Source: Athripsodes cinereus (lineage: Eukaryota > Arthropoda > Insecta > Trichoptera > Leptoceridae). Taken from it: a DNA stretch of 64,000 nt. Shown here in pieces: positions 44,080 to 55,486 of this stretch. Each line of letters opens with the position of its first letter. The stretch's first letter is position 1. The stretch is taken from contig OX388313.1 of the NCBI GenBank assembly GCA_947579605.1, forward strand, positions 29,205,214 to 29,269,213. The letters are read 5' to 3'. The position numbers and the translations under genes are program-made. The notes below the pieces were generated by a model. The model was given only the letters and a program-made list of their open reading frames with translations. It had not been told where the DNA came from and did not search any database.

Positions 44080-46338
44080 TGCAATGTACGTAAGCGAAAC
44101 ACATAGAATATTATATGATAGAGAAAGTATATAAAGAAAGTTACAGTTATATTTGCAAGTAAAACAGATTAATATATTGGCTCAAGTTCATGTCTAGGGA
44201 TGATTCTACTTGGTCTGTACAAGAGGAATGCATTGTGTGTGGGTGACAGGTACATACTTCAATTATACATATTATACTTACGTAAAGTTCAGAGAATTCT
44301 TTATCCTTCGGTTTCATCATTTTCTTATGGTCATCATATCATTATAGAATACATAGGTAATTTAAGCAATGTTTCTTCTGTTTGCATACTCTATATTGCA
44401 AAGATTCTACTTATATCCTGTCTTGAGTAGAATTATAGATATATATCTCCAAGTAAACAATAAAAAATTATATCAAGTGGAACAAAGATTATCATAAGTA
44501 CATCAGACCTTTCCAAGAAAGTGGATATATTATTTCCATCAGTGGAGCCATTCCTTTAACTCTTTGTTGCTTTCATAGTAAAATAATAGGGTCTTTCATC
44601 CATTGGTTGATCAAGGAATTGAACCTTTGTGACATAACTACTCCAAGTATAACTAGGTTATTGGAAGGTTATATACAAGGAGGCGGAGAGATGTACTTTA
44701 GTATTATTAAGAGTATTGAATCTACTGGTGGGTATACAAAATGAATTTCAACAGAAAGATATCGGATGGAAGTGATTTACATTTATTGTGTAAACATATA
44801 TTACATAACAAGACAGTTATTTTCAAAGTAAATTTGTAGGGAGACATAATAACATACAATATGCAAAGTTATGAAAGTTATACCATATTCGGACAGAGAC
44901 AATAAAACAAACAATGGTAATTATCAAATAAACCAACCCTGGTATTATCAATATAAATCAATACCTGGTTTATCATATGATCTATAAACATTAAGTGGAA
45001 TCATTCATTCTTCATTCAAACTCAAAATCTGATATTATTACACAAAGGAAATTAATATATAGGTCAGTTCAATGATAATAGGAACTAAGTTATGGAAAAA
45101 TTATCATCACCAACAATATTCAATAGTAATATAGTCACTTACAGGTGGACAGGCGAACAGTCGTTGAATAACACAAAGACGTGCATGTTACTGATGACGT
45201 ATTTTGTACACATTGACGGTAGAAGGCAGGTTCGTGAAAGAAACATACTCTGAGGTATCTATGGCGGTCGCTGGCCATTCCAAAGACGTACAGGGGTGCG
45301 TAGGTGGTGTCAGAATCTGATAGATTCTGTTCTCAGGACGGAAGAGGTCACTACTTCTCGAGAGGCTTGAGAAACCTTATATGTTTCCACTCCATCCTCT
45401 GTGTAAAAGGTAGAAGGCGTCACTATTTCAATAGTCCTTTCAAATTCACATTGGAATGAGAGTTACATCGGTAAATCACCGATAAGCAATGCGCAGGCTA
45501 CCCGAGATGAAGCGGTACACGTTGCAGACTTATGAACACATTCATAATGTTAAATTTACATCACTGAGCAAGTATAAAGAATTGTTTAAGTGGTTTGTAT
45601 GATTCCTAACATGGAATAGTTGTTCAGAAACAATGGATTATCTTATTTCACACGGTTATGAATATTGGCGGGAACACAACGAAACCACACCCTAACGGAC
45701 ATATATTATTTACTCAAAACTTTCCAAATGTTATCCTAATATCACTTCAATAACCCAATATATATAACTCAAAGGTAACACAAGCCTGTTCATAACATTA
45801 TTCAATTTATTAATTACTATTAATTATTAATCGTTACTATTGTTCCTTGATATTGGCGGTAAGATTGGTCGCGCACGTAAAACTAACACAGACTTGTAAA
45901 GTACATTATTAACGACACACAATAAGGATAGTTTTACATACAATAGAGGGCAACACACTTGTTTATCACATTACGAAGTTAAGTACTATTACATAATTAT
46001 TGTTATTATTATTATTGTGTCGGAGTTACGCACATCGCTGTTCGCGACTAAGGCGGGAAGGGACAAACCCTTCTTTCGTCCAACCTATGCCATGGTCTGC
46101 AGGTAACTGAATTTACTTGCAAGCGACGCGAGGAGGAACAGGCACGTTTAACGGTTATTCTTCAAGGGAATGAGAATCATACGATGTGGTGCCGTGTGCA
46201 GATCGAAGCATCAGCCAGTCACGTGTTCTTTGTAACGTACAATTATTATTATTATTACGGAAGACTCACAGACAACAAATGACTGTAGGAACATTAGCCA
46301 GTATGAACTTCTCCGCAGCGATTATTTAATGCGTAGCA
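44080..46338 (-). repeat. LTR (5' LTR in the element's sense)
   Basis: Same length and ends as the left copy. In the sense orientation this LTR should carry the promoter. A gttatatatatt sequence (minus strand, near 45760) is a possible TATA element, but nothing else supports it. Confidence 0.92.
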
Positions 46339-46342
46339 TCAT
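46339..46342. other. Target-site duplication tcat, right
   Basis: Matches 38362-38365. Removing the element and one copy rejoins ctaatttagtcat with ccacaaaaaca. Confidence 0.75.
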
Positions 46343-46412
46343 CCACAAAAACATTTCCCTATTAGACAAATCATATTTCACAACATTTTTACAAGTATTA
46401 TATGCGGTCACT

Positions 46413-46469
46413 AGCTTCAGAGGCAAATTAAAAACTAAACTCTTCACTGTCGCCCTTGAGACGGTCTAG
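46413..46469 (+). mobile_element. LINE C-terminal scrap (SFRGKLKTKLFT)
   Basis: The frame reads SFRGKLKTKLFTVALETV-stop. 'SFR.KLKT.LF' is the final motif of CR1/L2-type LINE polymerases. It lies just outside the LTR element, whose insertion may have hit this older copy. Confidence 0.45.
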
Positions 46470-46580
46470 AGACTGTAAAACGGCGTCATAAATAAAATAA
46501 AATCATCCAAAATCATCATCATCAATGAGGATGTAACGTAGATCTATTCTAATGCAACTAATAAAATACGAAAAAAAGTA

Positions 46581-46728
46581 CTACTACACCACCACGGCAC
46601 ATCCCATGGGGTAACCAACTGACCAGCTGCATGATATAAACATTCAAGATGTCAAAAAATAAAGATATTCAGGATTACCGGCAAACCTAAAAACGCATAA
46701 TTTAAGATGTAAAATGTCTTTATTCCTT
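46581..46728 (-). repeat. Tail-sharing repeat, 3' two-thirds, minus
   Basis: Contains ctacaccaccacggcacatc, tattcaggattaccggcaaa and taatttaagatgtaaaatgt; the 5' section is lost. Confidence 0.6.
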
Positions 46729-46852
46729 CCAGAAATAGTATTTTTTCCTAATTACCAAGATAATAACAATAATAATAATTATAAAAAAATTATTGCACAA
46801 AAAAATCAACATAATTGAAAAAACATTGCAGTATTTAAACCAGACAAATAAA

Positions 46853-46905
46853 CTTGTGCAATGGGCGAGTTTATCGCAAAAGCCCGATATCTTCCAACTA
46901 ACACT
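46853..46905 (-). mobile_element. LINE 3'-end hairpin motif, minus
   Basis: gtgcaatgggcgagttt, then ATCG...CGAT (46873-46888), then atcttccaactaaca. It is the same ordered set as at 7.4 and 7.9 kb. Its stem is one pair shorter because of an inner C/C mismatch. Confidence 0.5.
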
Positions 46906-47792
46906 TTCACAACTAACCCCACGATCTCATTGCTTACGAGAAAAGCTGAATTGTCTGAATTAACAACAACATAATATATACACAAAATAAACTCGTGAAG
47001 AACACAAAGATACGACTTCTTTAGAATAATAATAATAGTATTAGTATGTAGGTACGAAGCGAGAGATAATAAAAGCACCGGACAGGCGACACCATAAAAT
47101 CGAGATAATACATTCAATTTGTATCATCGGATAACACAGCCCAGCTATTCCTCGTTATCACATCTTCATCTTATGTACATTGTACATACACTGATACTAC
47201 CGAATGTATTTATATCTACATAATTATTATATACATACGTATTATTTCAGATTATGTTATTATTTCTATGTAAAATTTGTACCTGACAATTTACACCAAT
47301 TGTGTGTACCGCTGAAGATAGAATAAACATAAGAGTCTTTATTATTATAAATTGCATTTATATAGAAAAAGTCGCGTTTCGGTTTGTGAATTTTACATAG
47401 TGCCTCGGAGTGAAACTCTTCACAATTTTTCAGTTAGGTATATTATTAATTCATTTTCAATCCTTAATTATTAAGGACGTGAATATCGATCCTAGATGTT
47501 GAAAAGCGACCTTAAGGTAATAACATTACAAATCACAGTAATGCGCTGCTATGTAAGATATCAATCAAAATTGTCATTCATAAAATAAGATCATTAAGGG
47601 TTTTTAATTTTGGATAGTATTTTGTCGGGGGAATCCCTACTGGTGAACCCTGAGCTCTCCCTTGAAAAAAAATTGTTTCGTTTAGTCCACATTATATTGA
47701 AGTTCCGCTTTCGACATTCTCAGAGAAAAGAGGGGAGAGGGATCTAATAGTTTGAACATAGTTACAACATATTAATGAGCTCTAGGACTGTC
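46906..47792. other. Non-coding stretch
   Basis: A 103-codon minus-strand open stretch (46806-47117) overlaps the LINE motif and has no domain. Nothing else was seen. Confidence 0.35.
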
Positions 47793-48090
47793 GTGGAAAA
47801 AGGTGACTCAATTGGTGCAGAGAGGCTCTGAATGAAGGCGACTGGTCTCTGCCCTCTGAATGTAATATATTATTATTTATGTAACACAGTCTGTTGTGTT
47901 GAAAACTGGATTTCACTTGCTCAGAAGTGTGGCATAACACGCCTAAAGCGCCATCTATTCGCGGCATATAGTCTTAAAATGAACAAAGTCGAGTTTAAGG
48001 ATTGGAGACTTCAAATATTGTGTTTCAACCGAACTTCGATAGAGGCACGTAGCATAGGAAATCGTGTCACATGTGAAAGTATTTGATGAT
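47793..48090 (+). other. Repeat scrap and unrecognised open stretch
   Basis: 47793-47830 is inverted relative to 36185-36215. The 84-codon open stretch 47832-48086 includes ITRLKRHLFAAYSLKM, faintly like a LINE end, but is not enough to call. Confidence 0.2.
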
Positions 48091-48182
48091 TATAGTATAT
48101 ATATAACTTTCAAAAAATTCTGAAACATGTGACATGCATGATATAGAGGAATTGGGAACGTCACCCGGGTTTAAAGAGTACT

Positions 48183-48235
48183 CTTAACCAGCCTTGTGTC
48201 GATTCGTAAGCATCGAGACTCTGTATCATGCTATC
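48183..48235 (+). repeat. Dispersed hairpin repeat 'family 2', 5' scrap
   Basis: accagccttgtgtcgattcg and taagcatcgagac match the start of the copy at 16530. The hairpin part is missing. Confidence 0.45.
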
Positions 48236-48317
48236 CTTAAGGAAGTTCACATTGATGTATCTACCACGTACACACGGTATATATAATATACCTAACTAGT
48301 ATGTACCTAATTCATTA

Positions 48318-48390
48318 GGTTGGACTAGTGGTTAACACACTCGCCTTGCAAGCGAGGGGTCGTGGGTTCGATCCTCAGACTAGGCAAAAA
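48318..48390 (+). repeat. tRNA-like sequence (Ala-TGC-like loop) or SINE head
   Basis: It shows an A box (tggactagtgg, 48321-48331), a perfect 5-bp anticodon stem (ctcgc/gcgag) around the loop cttgcaa with TGC at 48347-48349, and a B box (ggttcgatcc, 48365-48374). The acceptor stem pairs poorly and the T stem has a mismatch, so a working tRNA is unlikely. It is best read as a young tRNA-derived SINE head or tRNA pseudogene. The body after it is not obviously repetitive in this window. Confidence 0.55.
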
Positions 48391-48477
48391 TATTAATGTC
48401 CATTTTCTGAGCTAATTCAATGTGTACGAGTCATCTATAGTAGTTTAAAACTTAATATATTATTTTACATACATCGA

Positions 48478-48725
48478 TTCATACCATCGCGGCATATTCC
48501 GCAAGTAAGGTAACCGGCAAACTAACTTGCATGAAATAAACATGCAAGCTGTCCATTATAATATGCTTACAAAAAATTAAGAGATTCAGGATGGGTGGTA
48601 ACCTCATCACTTCTGAATTGAATATGTTAAAATGTCTTATATGTGATTTTTACAAATACCTGTCTTTTGCAGGACACTCGAAAATCTACAGAAAAGAAAT
48701 GGAGACATACCTATTAGCTGCTGGG
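48478..48725 (-). repeat. Tail-sharing repeat, essentially full length, minus
   Basis: It runs from cataccatcgcggcatattcc through ggatgggtggtaacctcatc and cttttgcaggacactcgaaa to acagaaaagaaatggagaca and the outer 5' piece gctgggaactccaggg. It includes the extreme 5' words missing from most copies. Confidence 0.8.
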
Positions 48726-49796
48726 AACTCCAGGGAATAAGTATTATCAGATATAAATTAAACGAAATATTAACTTCACAATAAATAAATGGGTTGAACA
48801 GCGATACTCAGAAGCGTGTAAGGATAACTATTGATAACAGAAATCATATTGAATAAGACTGTTCTCTCCGACAGATAAGACATTGCAACCCACGTGGAAA
48901 GTCAACAACATAGCCGCTACTTCGATACTAAATCGACATAGCTGTAGATTACTTCAAAACAAAACTTTTAAGTTTTCGATTTCCAGAACTTGAAACCTAA
49001 GGATTTATAATTTTTTCACCATAATTATAAATTATTTTCTTTCTTTTTGTACTTTTTATAACGGCTTCATTCATTAATGGGTAAGAGTGGATACTTAACA
49101 GGTTTATTTTTTGCTCAATGTGTATACTTGTGATATTTTTTCTGTCTGTATCCTTATTTTAACGAATAAAATAAATAAAATGTAAAGGACAGATAAGAGT
49201 GACTCTCAATGATACCTGTCAATCCTCACACCAAGGTATTTGTATCTATAAATTTATCAATTTTCGATAATGATTTAAAAAATATATTAGCCAGAAAGAC
49301 ATGACTCTAGCTGTCCTCTACTATTTGTAGTTATGGAGTTGCAGCACCATGAATATGAACATAAATGACCGCAAACGTAATAATAATTTTAACGTCAAGG
49401 AGTTGGTGCTTTGAATGACGACGTCCGAACAGAAGGTGCTCTACATTAAGATAAGAAACGAGAACACGGTCTGCTCGCCCTTGTATATTCCATATAGCCT
49501 AGATTCATAATACAGAGTAGTAGGTACCTAGTAATACGAGTGCTTACTCAATAAGGTTCGCCCACTTTCTCTGATCGCTTGGTAATGTACTTAGGTTTAT
49601 ATACCAACATCTTTCATTCCCTTCGAACAACACAGATTTGATTCTCATTCTCTCACGCAGCATTCCTTTTGAGGTAAGTCAAATAATAGACAGAGCGTCA
49701 AAACGATCTATTTTTAGACACTTCTTTCACATTCTCTTATCGCAATGTACAACATAATATTATGCCAATAAAGTTTTTACTACTTTATATATTACA
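48726..49796. other. Non-coding stretch
   Basis: Nothing recognised apart from an aataaaataaataaaatg tail-like run near 49155. Confidence 0.4.
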
Positions 49797-50000
49797 TCAG
49801 GCGGCACCCAGGCCTGCTCGTCACTATCGCAGAGGGCATGACTGAAGGCAGAAATGGTAGAGGCCGACCAAGAGATACCTATATGGACCAACTAAAGAAG
49901 GATATAGAGTGTGACACATACGTAGAACTAAAGAGACTAGCTGAAAATAGTGAGAAATGGAGAAGAAAATCGGCCAATCCAATGGATTGTAACTCACTAT
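49797..50000 (+). mobile_element. LINE C-terminal fragment (AEGMTEGRNGRGRPR type)
   Basis: Frame: HPGLLVTIAEGMTEGRNGRG, RPRDTYMDQLKKDIECDTYV, ELKRLAENSEKWRRKSANP. It is the 'HPGLL..I.EG...G....GRPR..Y..Q(L/I)' end also present at 17.3 kb and, on the other strand, at 55.1-55.5 kb. The closest match is the 55-kb copy. It is 5'-truncated. Confidence 0.7.
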
Positions 50001-51727
50001 ATATTTATTTATTAATTAATTTATTCTCATAATTTGATTTCATAAATAAGTTAAAATTTTAGGAAAATTTACTATAACTAAGTACTATGTCTGTAGGTAC
50101 GTACTATCGTTTCATGGTTTTCTATTAATTAATGTAGGTTGGCGACTTGTGCTCCAACTAAATGTGAGAATACAAAAAGTTCATAGAAACATTGCATACG
50201 CGTACACTTTCTGAAATAGGAACCAGTTTTAATTTTATATTTTTAAGAATACAAATATGTGTTATAAGCTTTTTTGGTATCTAATTCTCTCTGCCCACCC
50301 TGAAAGAGTTGTTCTGTAAGGAGGTTAGTGTGTAAATAGACCAAATTGTTCACGTTCGCCATAAAAGCAGTTTGTTTCATTGCTGATAAAAAGAGGTAAG
50401 GAGTGAAATATTTCAAATATCTCCCAATTTTTGTGCAAATGTATCAATCCTAAAACTGTCGTTTTCTCATATAAAAATTTCGCTTAGTTATGTCCGGAAT
50501 TTACTGCATATTTAACAAAATAACGCAGAGATAAATCCTATTAAAAAAACGAGCATCCTTATACACGTTCACAATAAAAATAGATACCCTCTGGATTTGC
50601 ATAACCTACTATGTAAAAAGCAATTTATTTATTATAATGTAAAACTAATAAGGATTAGCAGCATATAACTTATGACACCATAAAATGTAAGATGCATTTA
50701 ATAACATTTACTTCCATATTTATTATTACACTTTAGTATAAAGTAATCGTTATTTGATTATTGCGCAATATTATAAATGCCAAAAACAATAACAATTATT
50801 ATTGCGAAACGATAAAGATGTTGTTATTGATTTAATTTATGTCACGAAATAATATTATGGCAATACATATATTACGTGTTGCAGTAATTTATCTACAAGC
50901 AGATACTGGCAATAAATGTAACTCGTAAATTAAGACGTTTAATACATTGTGACATACGTATTAACTTTTTTACATATTTTATTAGTTTTGAATAAAGACG
51001 ATCCGAGTTATGCGTTTAATATTTATTAATTCTTTACTATACAATGGTAATGAGTCCTTTTCACAAAATTACATTTACATTAAATATATTCAATACACAG
51101 AGTTGCAGACGGTGAATTCAATATAATTTAAGTTCATTCCGTTTCTTACTTTTAAATTTTTAGAATAGTTGCGTCCAAAAGTGTGAACATAATCAAGCGG
51201 AGAAGTGAAAAAACTGTTTCAGTTATTATCACTACAGGTTTCACGTCTTAGTCGTACGCGTTGATATCTATCACCTACATTTCAACTTGCTGAATTCTGA
51301 ATTTTAGATTATAATTAATGTCTAGTAGAACTTTACAGAAAGAAATTGAAGGTCTGAAAATCTAATAACCAAAACAAGCTAAAATGTTTATAAGATATCT
51401 TTTGTTTAAAGGATTTCATATTTCATATTGAAATCCTCCAACTCATATTGATGAAAAGAAGACAAGTAAAGGGTCTTGGCAGAAAACAGACCTCATAGCT
51501 GTCCAATATAAGACACAGGACTGGAGTGAAACGTGTGAAAGAACTCTTACGACTGACGCATGATAAAAAAGCCATCGCATCGGTGATCTCCAACGTTGGG
51601 GAAACCTGATAGGGTATAACGAGAAGTAGATTCTTTTATTAAAAATACTTACAATTTTATATTTATCTGGGTTTTGTGTTCAATGCACAGACGATTAAAC
51701 CAATCTTTAACACATCGAAAGTGATCA
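50001..51727. other. Non-coding stretch
   Basis: Very AT-rich; nothing recognised. Confidence 0.4.
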
Positions 51728-51835
51728 CTTCTAGAGCCAGTCAGTAAAGGCTGAGGCGCATTTCTCACTTCTTCCGATTAGATATTGCGCAATATTGCAT
51801 TATGTAAACATGTTTCTGCAATCAAGATGTATTTT
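51728..51835 (+). repeat. Dispersed hairpin repeat 'family 2', copy 4
   Basis: ctagagccagtcagtaaagg, tcacttcttccgattagat, gcgcaatattgcattatg and aaacatgtttctgcaatc correspond in order to the 16.5-kb copy. The central palindrome is altered. Confidence 0.5.
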
Positions 51836-52253
51836 GTAAGCCTGTTATTCTCACTTTCCCCGTTTTCAACCCTCAAGTGGATCGGTTTAGGAAAAGCCAA
51901 GTTTTACAGATTTCTCTACTCTGATCAATGCTCGTGTGACCGTCTTTAGCTATTCGTAAGATTATGATTTCTTTACACATTAATATTTTCATCAGTTAAT
52001 TTTCTTTTTAATGAGGGTGTGTAGAGAGTGATCCGTCTTTTGCTCTATAAAGAATATTGAATATTAATTAGGAGCGCCAACCTGGATCACTGTCGTTGCT
52101 CTAGCATCGACTTCTCACGAAAACCTATTTTTTAGGTTCACGTGCCAGATCTTGACGCATTTGAGTGTATTTACAAAAGGAGACCCTATCGCATGCAGTC
52201 TTTGGCAAATATTATTTATTTATTTATCGTGTCGAAACCCAGAAAAAAACCAA

Positions 52254-52418
52254 TCAAACTGATCTCCAGTACTGTGCAAAACGCACAGCAGGTGGAGATG
52301 CGTCAAAAATATCCTCCATAGTGCATGTGACAGGGCACAATGGATACTCCAACAAGTGTGGCATGGTCTGTGCTGCAACACAGTCACATGCTCGGGATTC
52401 GTCCTGTAGGAAGCCCCA
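52254..52418 (-). mobile_element. LINE C-terminal fragment (CDC..AQTM.HLLEYP type)
   Basis: 55 codons open on the minus strand between stops: CDCVAAQTMPHLLEYPLCPV, TCTMEDIFDASPPAVRFAQY and WRSV-stop. After it come ctgggtttcgacacg and an ataaataaataa tail. 'CDCG..QTM.HLL.CP.C...CT..DL......A...A.YW' is the zinc-knuckle-like C-terminal end of a LINE polymerase. The final Cys of the usual pattern is Tyr here. A scrap of the same family lies at 33103-33165. Confidence 0.65.
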
Positions 52419-52437
52419 TCAACAAATAAAAAATCCC

Positions 52438-52485
52438 ACACTGTTTTCAGCTAGTTTTAGTGTCCTGTAAAAAGCAAATATCCTA
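52438..52485 (+). repeat. Tail-sharing repeat, scrap
   Basis: cacactgttttcagct and tagtgtcctgtaaaaagc are from the 5' section. Confidence 0.45.
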
Positions 52486-54007
52486 CAACTGAACATGTAA
52501 AATGATTTTGTATCTTTGTCAATAATAAACTTTAACTTACGTAGGATACCTACCCAATAGAAAGATTCTACATTATTGTTTGCGATACATATCGAATGAA
52601 GGTTATCCAGTAGTCATTTTGACGTGTGCTTCATTTAAGCTTTGAAATAAAACAAAACAATTTAATAAATCAATTTTACACGCGGATAAAGCTACGCATC
52701 TTTCAGTTACACAATAATAACTGACTCCACCAAAAATGTGGTGAATAATGTTATATTATCTCCATATCATATAACATAATGATAACAATAATACTTACTA
52801 TATGTATGTATGTAATGTAATATTAATTGTCGTCATGGGATCTACCTACGTTTTATGTAGTACATTGCCTCTTACGTGCATTACGTATTCTTATGTATAA
52901 TAATATCATTATGATACTAGATTTAAACCCGAATATGAGAATCATACTATAGAGATAAAAGCATACCAGTAAATTGCAATGAATATCAGGAAAATGCAAA
53001 TAATACGCAACTAAACATCGAGAGTGTATTTATTGCTCAACCACGGGGAGATTTTTAACAGTACCTAACCTAGGATTTTATTGTTTTTTAGAACACTATT
53101 AATTAGGTTGTGGCAACCAATTTGCTTGAAAGGTAAGAAAACCACGAGGTTAAGAAGAAAAAAAAATTATTACATCTAGAGACACACTTAGTAGGTTGAC
53201 AAAACATATATGAAAATAAAAAGAGAGAGAATAATTTTGATCTGATCAGGACAACCCCCCAATTAAACGTGTCTATAGCATACATATTAAAATATAAATT
53301 ATATATACAAAAAGGTAACAATTAGGCTTAAAGAAACAGTGCCCGACCAATGCAAGTCCAGTCTAACCAATGCAAGTCTCAGTTATGTTTAGTTTTTGTT
53401 TAATTTTTGTAGTAGTTTAGTTTCATATAATAATAATAATCTGGACAATTTATTGAGCGCCGTTTTGTGGTACAAACCACCGCAAGGGCGCATTTTCGGT
53501 TATTTTTAAAATTTATTTATTGTTATGATCAAATTTTAATATATTTTATAAATTTAATTTAAATATAAAAAAAATTAATGCATTTCCAATTGTCACAAAT
53601 TTGAAATATGAAACAATTATGTGAGTTATAATTGTAGGTATTATTATTTGTCACAAATTTTATCCACTAGTTCATTTGTTTTAAATTTGTAATTTTTAAT
53701 TAGTGTGAAAGTAATTTAACACTCAAAAAACTATTATCTTTATAAAACTATTGAAACTAAAAACACTGTATTAAAATTTTGTTATTTTGAATCATTATTA
53801 GATAATATTTTAATTTTTAAAAGTGAGACATCAGAGGTTTCAGGCAGCCACTACGGGCGCCATCCACTGACTTTTTGGATATAGTTGGAATAAACAAAAT
53901 AAAATATAAATACATAGTGAAATTTGATACGACTAAGAATTCATCGAATTGATTAAATAAGAGCGCGGAAATTAGAACAAAAAAATATTAACCCTAGATC
54001 TTCTTGT
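52486..54007. other. Non-coding stretch
   Basis: aaccaatgcaagtc occurs twice near 53346 and 53372. The 15-mer agcgccgttttgtgg at 53456 also occurs at 19790. There is no gene. Confidence 0.4.
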
Positions 54008-54228
54008 AAGTCCGTAGAATCCAAGACAAAGAATGGGTCTCCCACTTTTTATTGTAAAAGGAAGATAGGTATTCGTAAACATTTAACACCTAAAATTCAG
54101 CGACGCGGTATGCTATCCATCCTGAATGTCTGGATTTTTATGAGCACGGAGAGGAATACTTGCATGTTTATTACATGCAGTTAGTTCGCTGTCTACCCCA
54201 TTTGCGATAAATGCCGTATTGATATGAA
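54008..54228 (+). repeat. Tail-sharing repeat, near-complete
   Basis: It holds gggtctcccactttttattg, attcagcgacgcggtatgct, tccatcctgaatgtctgg, gcacggagaggaatacttgc and ctaccccatttgcgata in family order. Confidence 0.8.
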
Positions 54229-54321
54229 TGGACATATTTTTTTTTAAATAAAGGTCAAGGAAGCTTGCATCCCTTGTGTCACCGCGACCATAGTGTAGAT
54301 TTATTGTAACATCCTTCTGTG

Positions 54322-54640
54322 TCATATCTCACTCTCAAGACCTAGGAGCGTCATATAACTCACTATTTGTCTTGGTCTGAGAAGCCTCACCTTCTTAGAA
54401 TCGAACAGTGGTCCTCCGACGATATAACTTCGTTTGCGAGCGAGTGCGTCATAATTACAGAGGATGTGGATAGGTGTTTTATTATCGTCTGAACAAAATC
54501 TGCAGACTGGGATGGACATATTTGTAAACAGACTATTTTTTCCACGGGGATTATAGGTGGTAGATAGATAGACAGTGGTGATGGTCCGACGTATCCGTTC
54601 AAGGGTGCATATCCGAGTTCATACCAGCGCAAGTACAACA
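54322..54640 (-). mobile_element. LINE C-terminal fragment with CCHC-like end (CRFC...HILC)
   Basis: The minus-strand frame runs SLFTNMSIPVCRFCSDDN, KTPIHILCNYDALARKRS, then PRQIVSYMTLLGLESEI-stop. 'C..C......HIL..C..LAR.R...(L/V)G..........(I/L)..F....GL' is the RNase H/zinc-like C terminus of Jockey/R1-type LINEs. The Cys-Cys-His-Cys spacing is intact. The 5' side breaks off in other frames. Confidence 0.65.
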
Positions 54641-55069
54641 AGCAAGCACATTAACAATATAATAATACTATATACACCTACTTACTTAATATGTAATAAT
54701 AATAATAATATATGCAGGGGCTACGTACAGCAAAGCACAGCCTAGGATGTGTATGGAGTATATAGGGTAAGTACTTATATACAAATACATGTATAGGTAT
54801 GTACGTTGCAATGAACTGCATCGATATAACAAAAACCACACAGCAGAGCCGATATCGGGGCGAAAGTTATAAAAATACTCAAATAACCTATTTCGCAGAT
54901 ATCAAGTTTTTGACAAACTTTCGCCAATGGCCGCATCCACACAGCTTAATGAAAACGTCAATGAATCATCAATCATTCGGTGACGATTCGGAGCATTCTC
55001 CGAAGAAATATTCGAATGAATGAATGCCTTCATTACCCGTTCTTATACGGGTATTCATGCGAATTTTCT

Positions 55070-55486
55070 TCTCCATTCCGACCTATTTTCAGCTAGTCTC
55101 TTTAGTTCTACAGTATGTGCCACAGTTAATGTCCTTCTTCAGTTGGTCCATATAGGTGTCTCTTGGTCGGCCTCTACCATTTCTGCCTCAGTCTTGCCCT
55201 CCGCGATGGTGATGAGTAGGCCTGGGTGCCCGATGTTGTGGCCAATCCAGTTAGCTCGTTGTTTGCTGATCCTTTTAAGGAATTGCCTTCTTTCGCCTAC
55301 CCTGATTAACACCTCTTCATTTTCGACGTGTTCTGACCAATGGATTTTCATCATGCGTCTGTAGCACCACATCTCTATCACAGAATATATTGATATTATT
55401 GCTCTATTAGTTTCATGCAGATGTGCTTTCCTTATCTCGGACCCGACAGAACACACACATACATCTGTAAGAAGGTAGTTCCTCAC
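55070..55486 (-). mobile_element. LINE C-terminal fragment, frameshifted
   Basis: The first frame (55486-55139) includes EMWCYRRMMKIHWSEHVENE, EVLIRVGERRQFLKRISKQR and ANWIGHNIGHPGLLITIAEG. After a frame change comes RGRPRDTYMDQLKKDINC. This is the post-RT block 'EMW.YRRMMKI.W..HV.NEEVL.R..E.R.FLK...KR...WIGH..RH..LL..I.EG'. One frameshift and later stops show it is dead. It overlaps in content with the copy at 49797-50000. Confidence 0.75.

Larger units (their letters stand above)
38366..46338 (-). mobile_element. Complete LARD-like non-autonomous LTR retrotransposon
   Basis: Two direct repeats of 2,259 bp bound 3,455 bp. Both repeats begin TG and end CA, and the pair is flanked by tcat duplications, as left by a retroviral-type integrase. 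The interior has no gag, protease, RT, RNase H or integrase motif and no open frame above about 80 codons on either strand, so replication proteins must come from another element. A purine tract (GAAAGGGAGAA on the minus strand) touches the inner edge of the left LTR, which fixes the sense strand as minus. The interior plus strand is poor in G, so the sense strand is C-poor, as in many retroelements. LTRs this long with a non-coding core match the LARD class described in plants. The superfamily (Gypsy or BEL/Pao) cannot be told without proteins. Confidence 0.85.

Noticed and set aside
38366..46338. Segmental duplication or assembly artefact instead of an LTR element
   Set aside because: TG...CA ends, the tcat duplication and the polypurine tract at the LTR border together fit retroviral-type integration and are not expected for a random duplication.
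48318..48390. Functional tRNA-Ala gene
   Set aside because: The acceptor stem has several mismatches and the T stem one, so a SINE head or pseudogene is more likely.
52165..52470. 101-codon plus-strand open frame
   Set aside because: It is antisense to the LINE C terminus at 52254-52418, which has the conserved Cys/His pattern and a retroposon tail.
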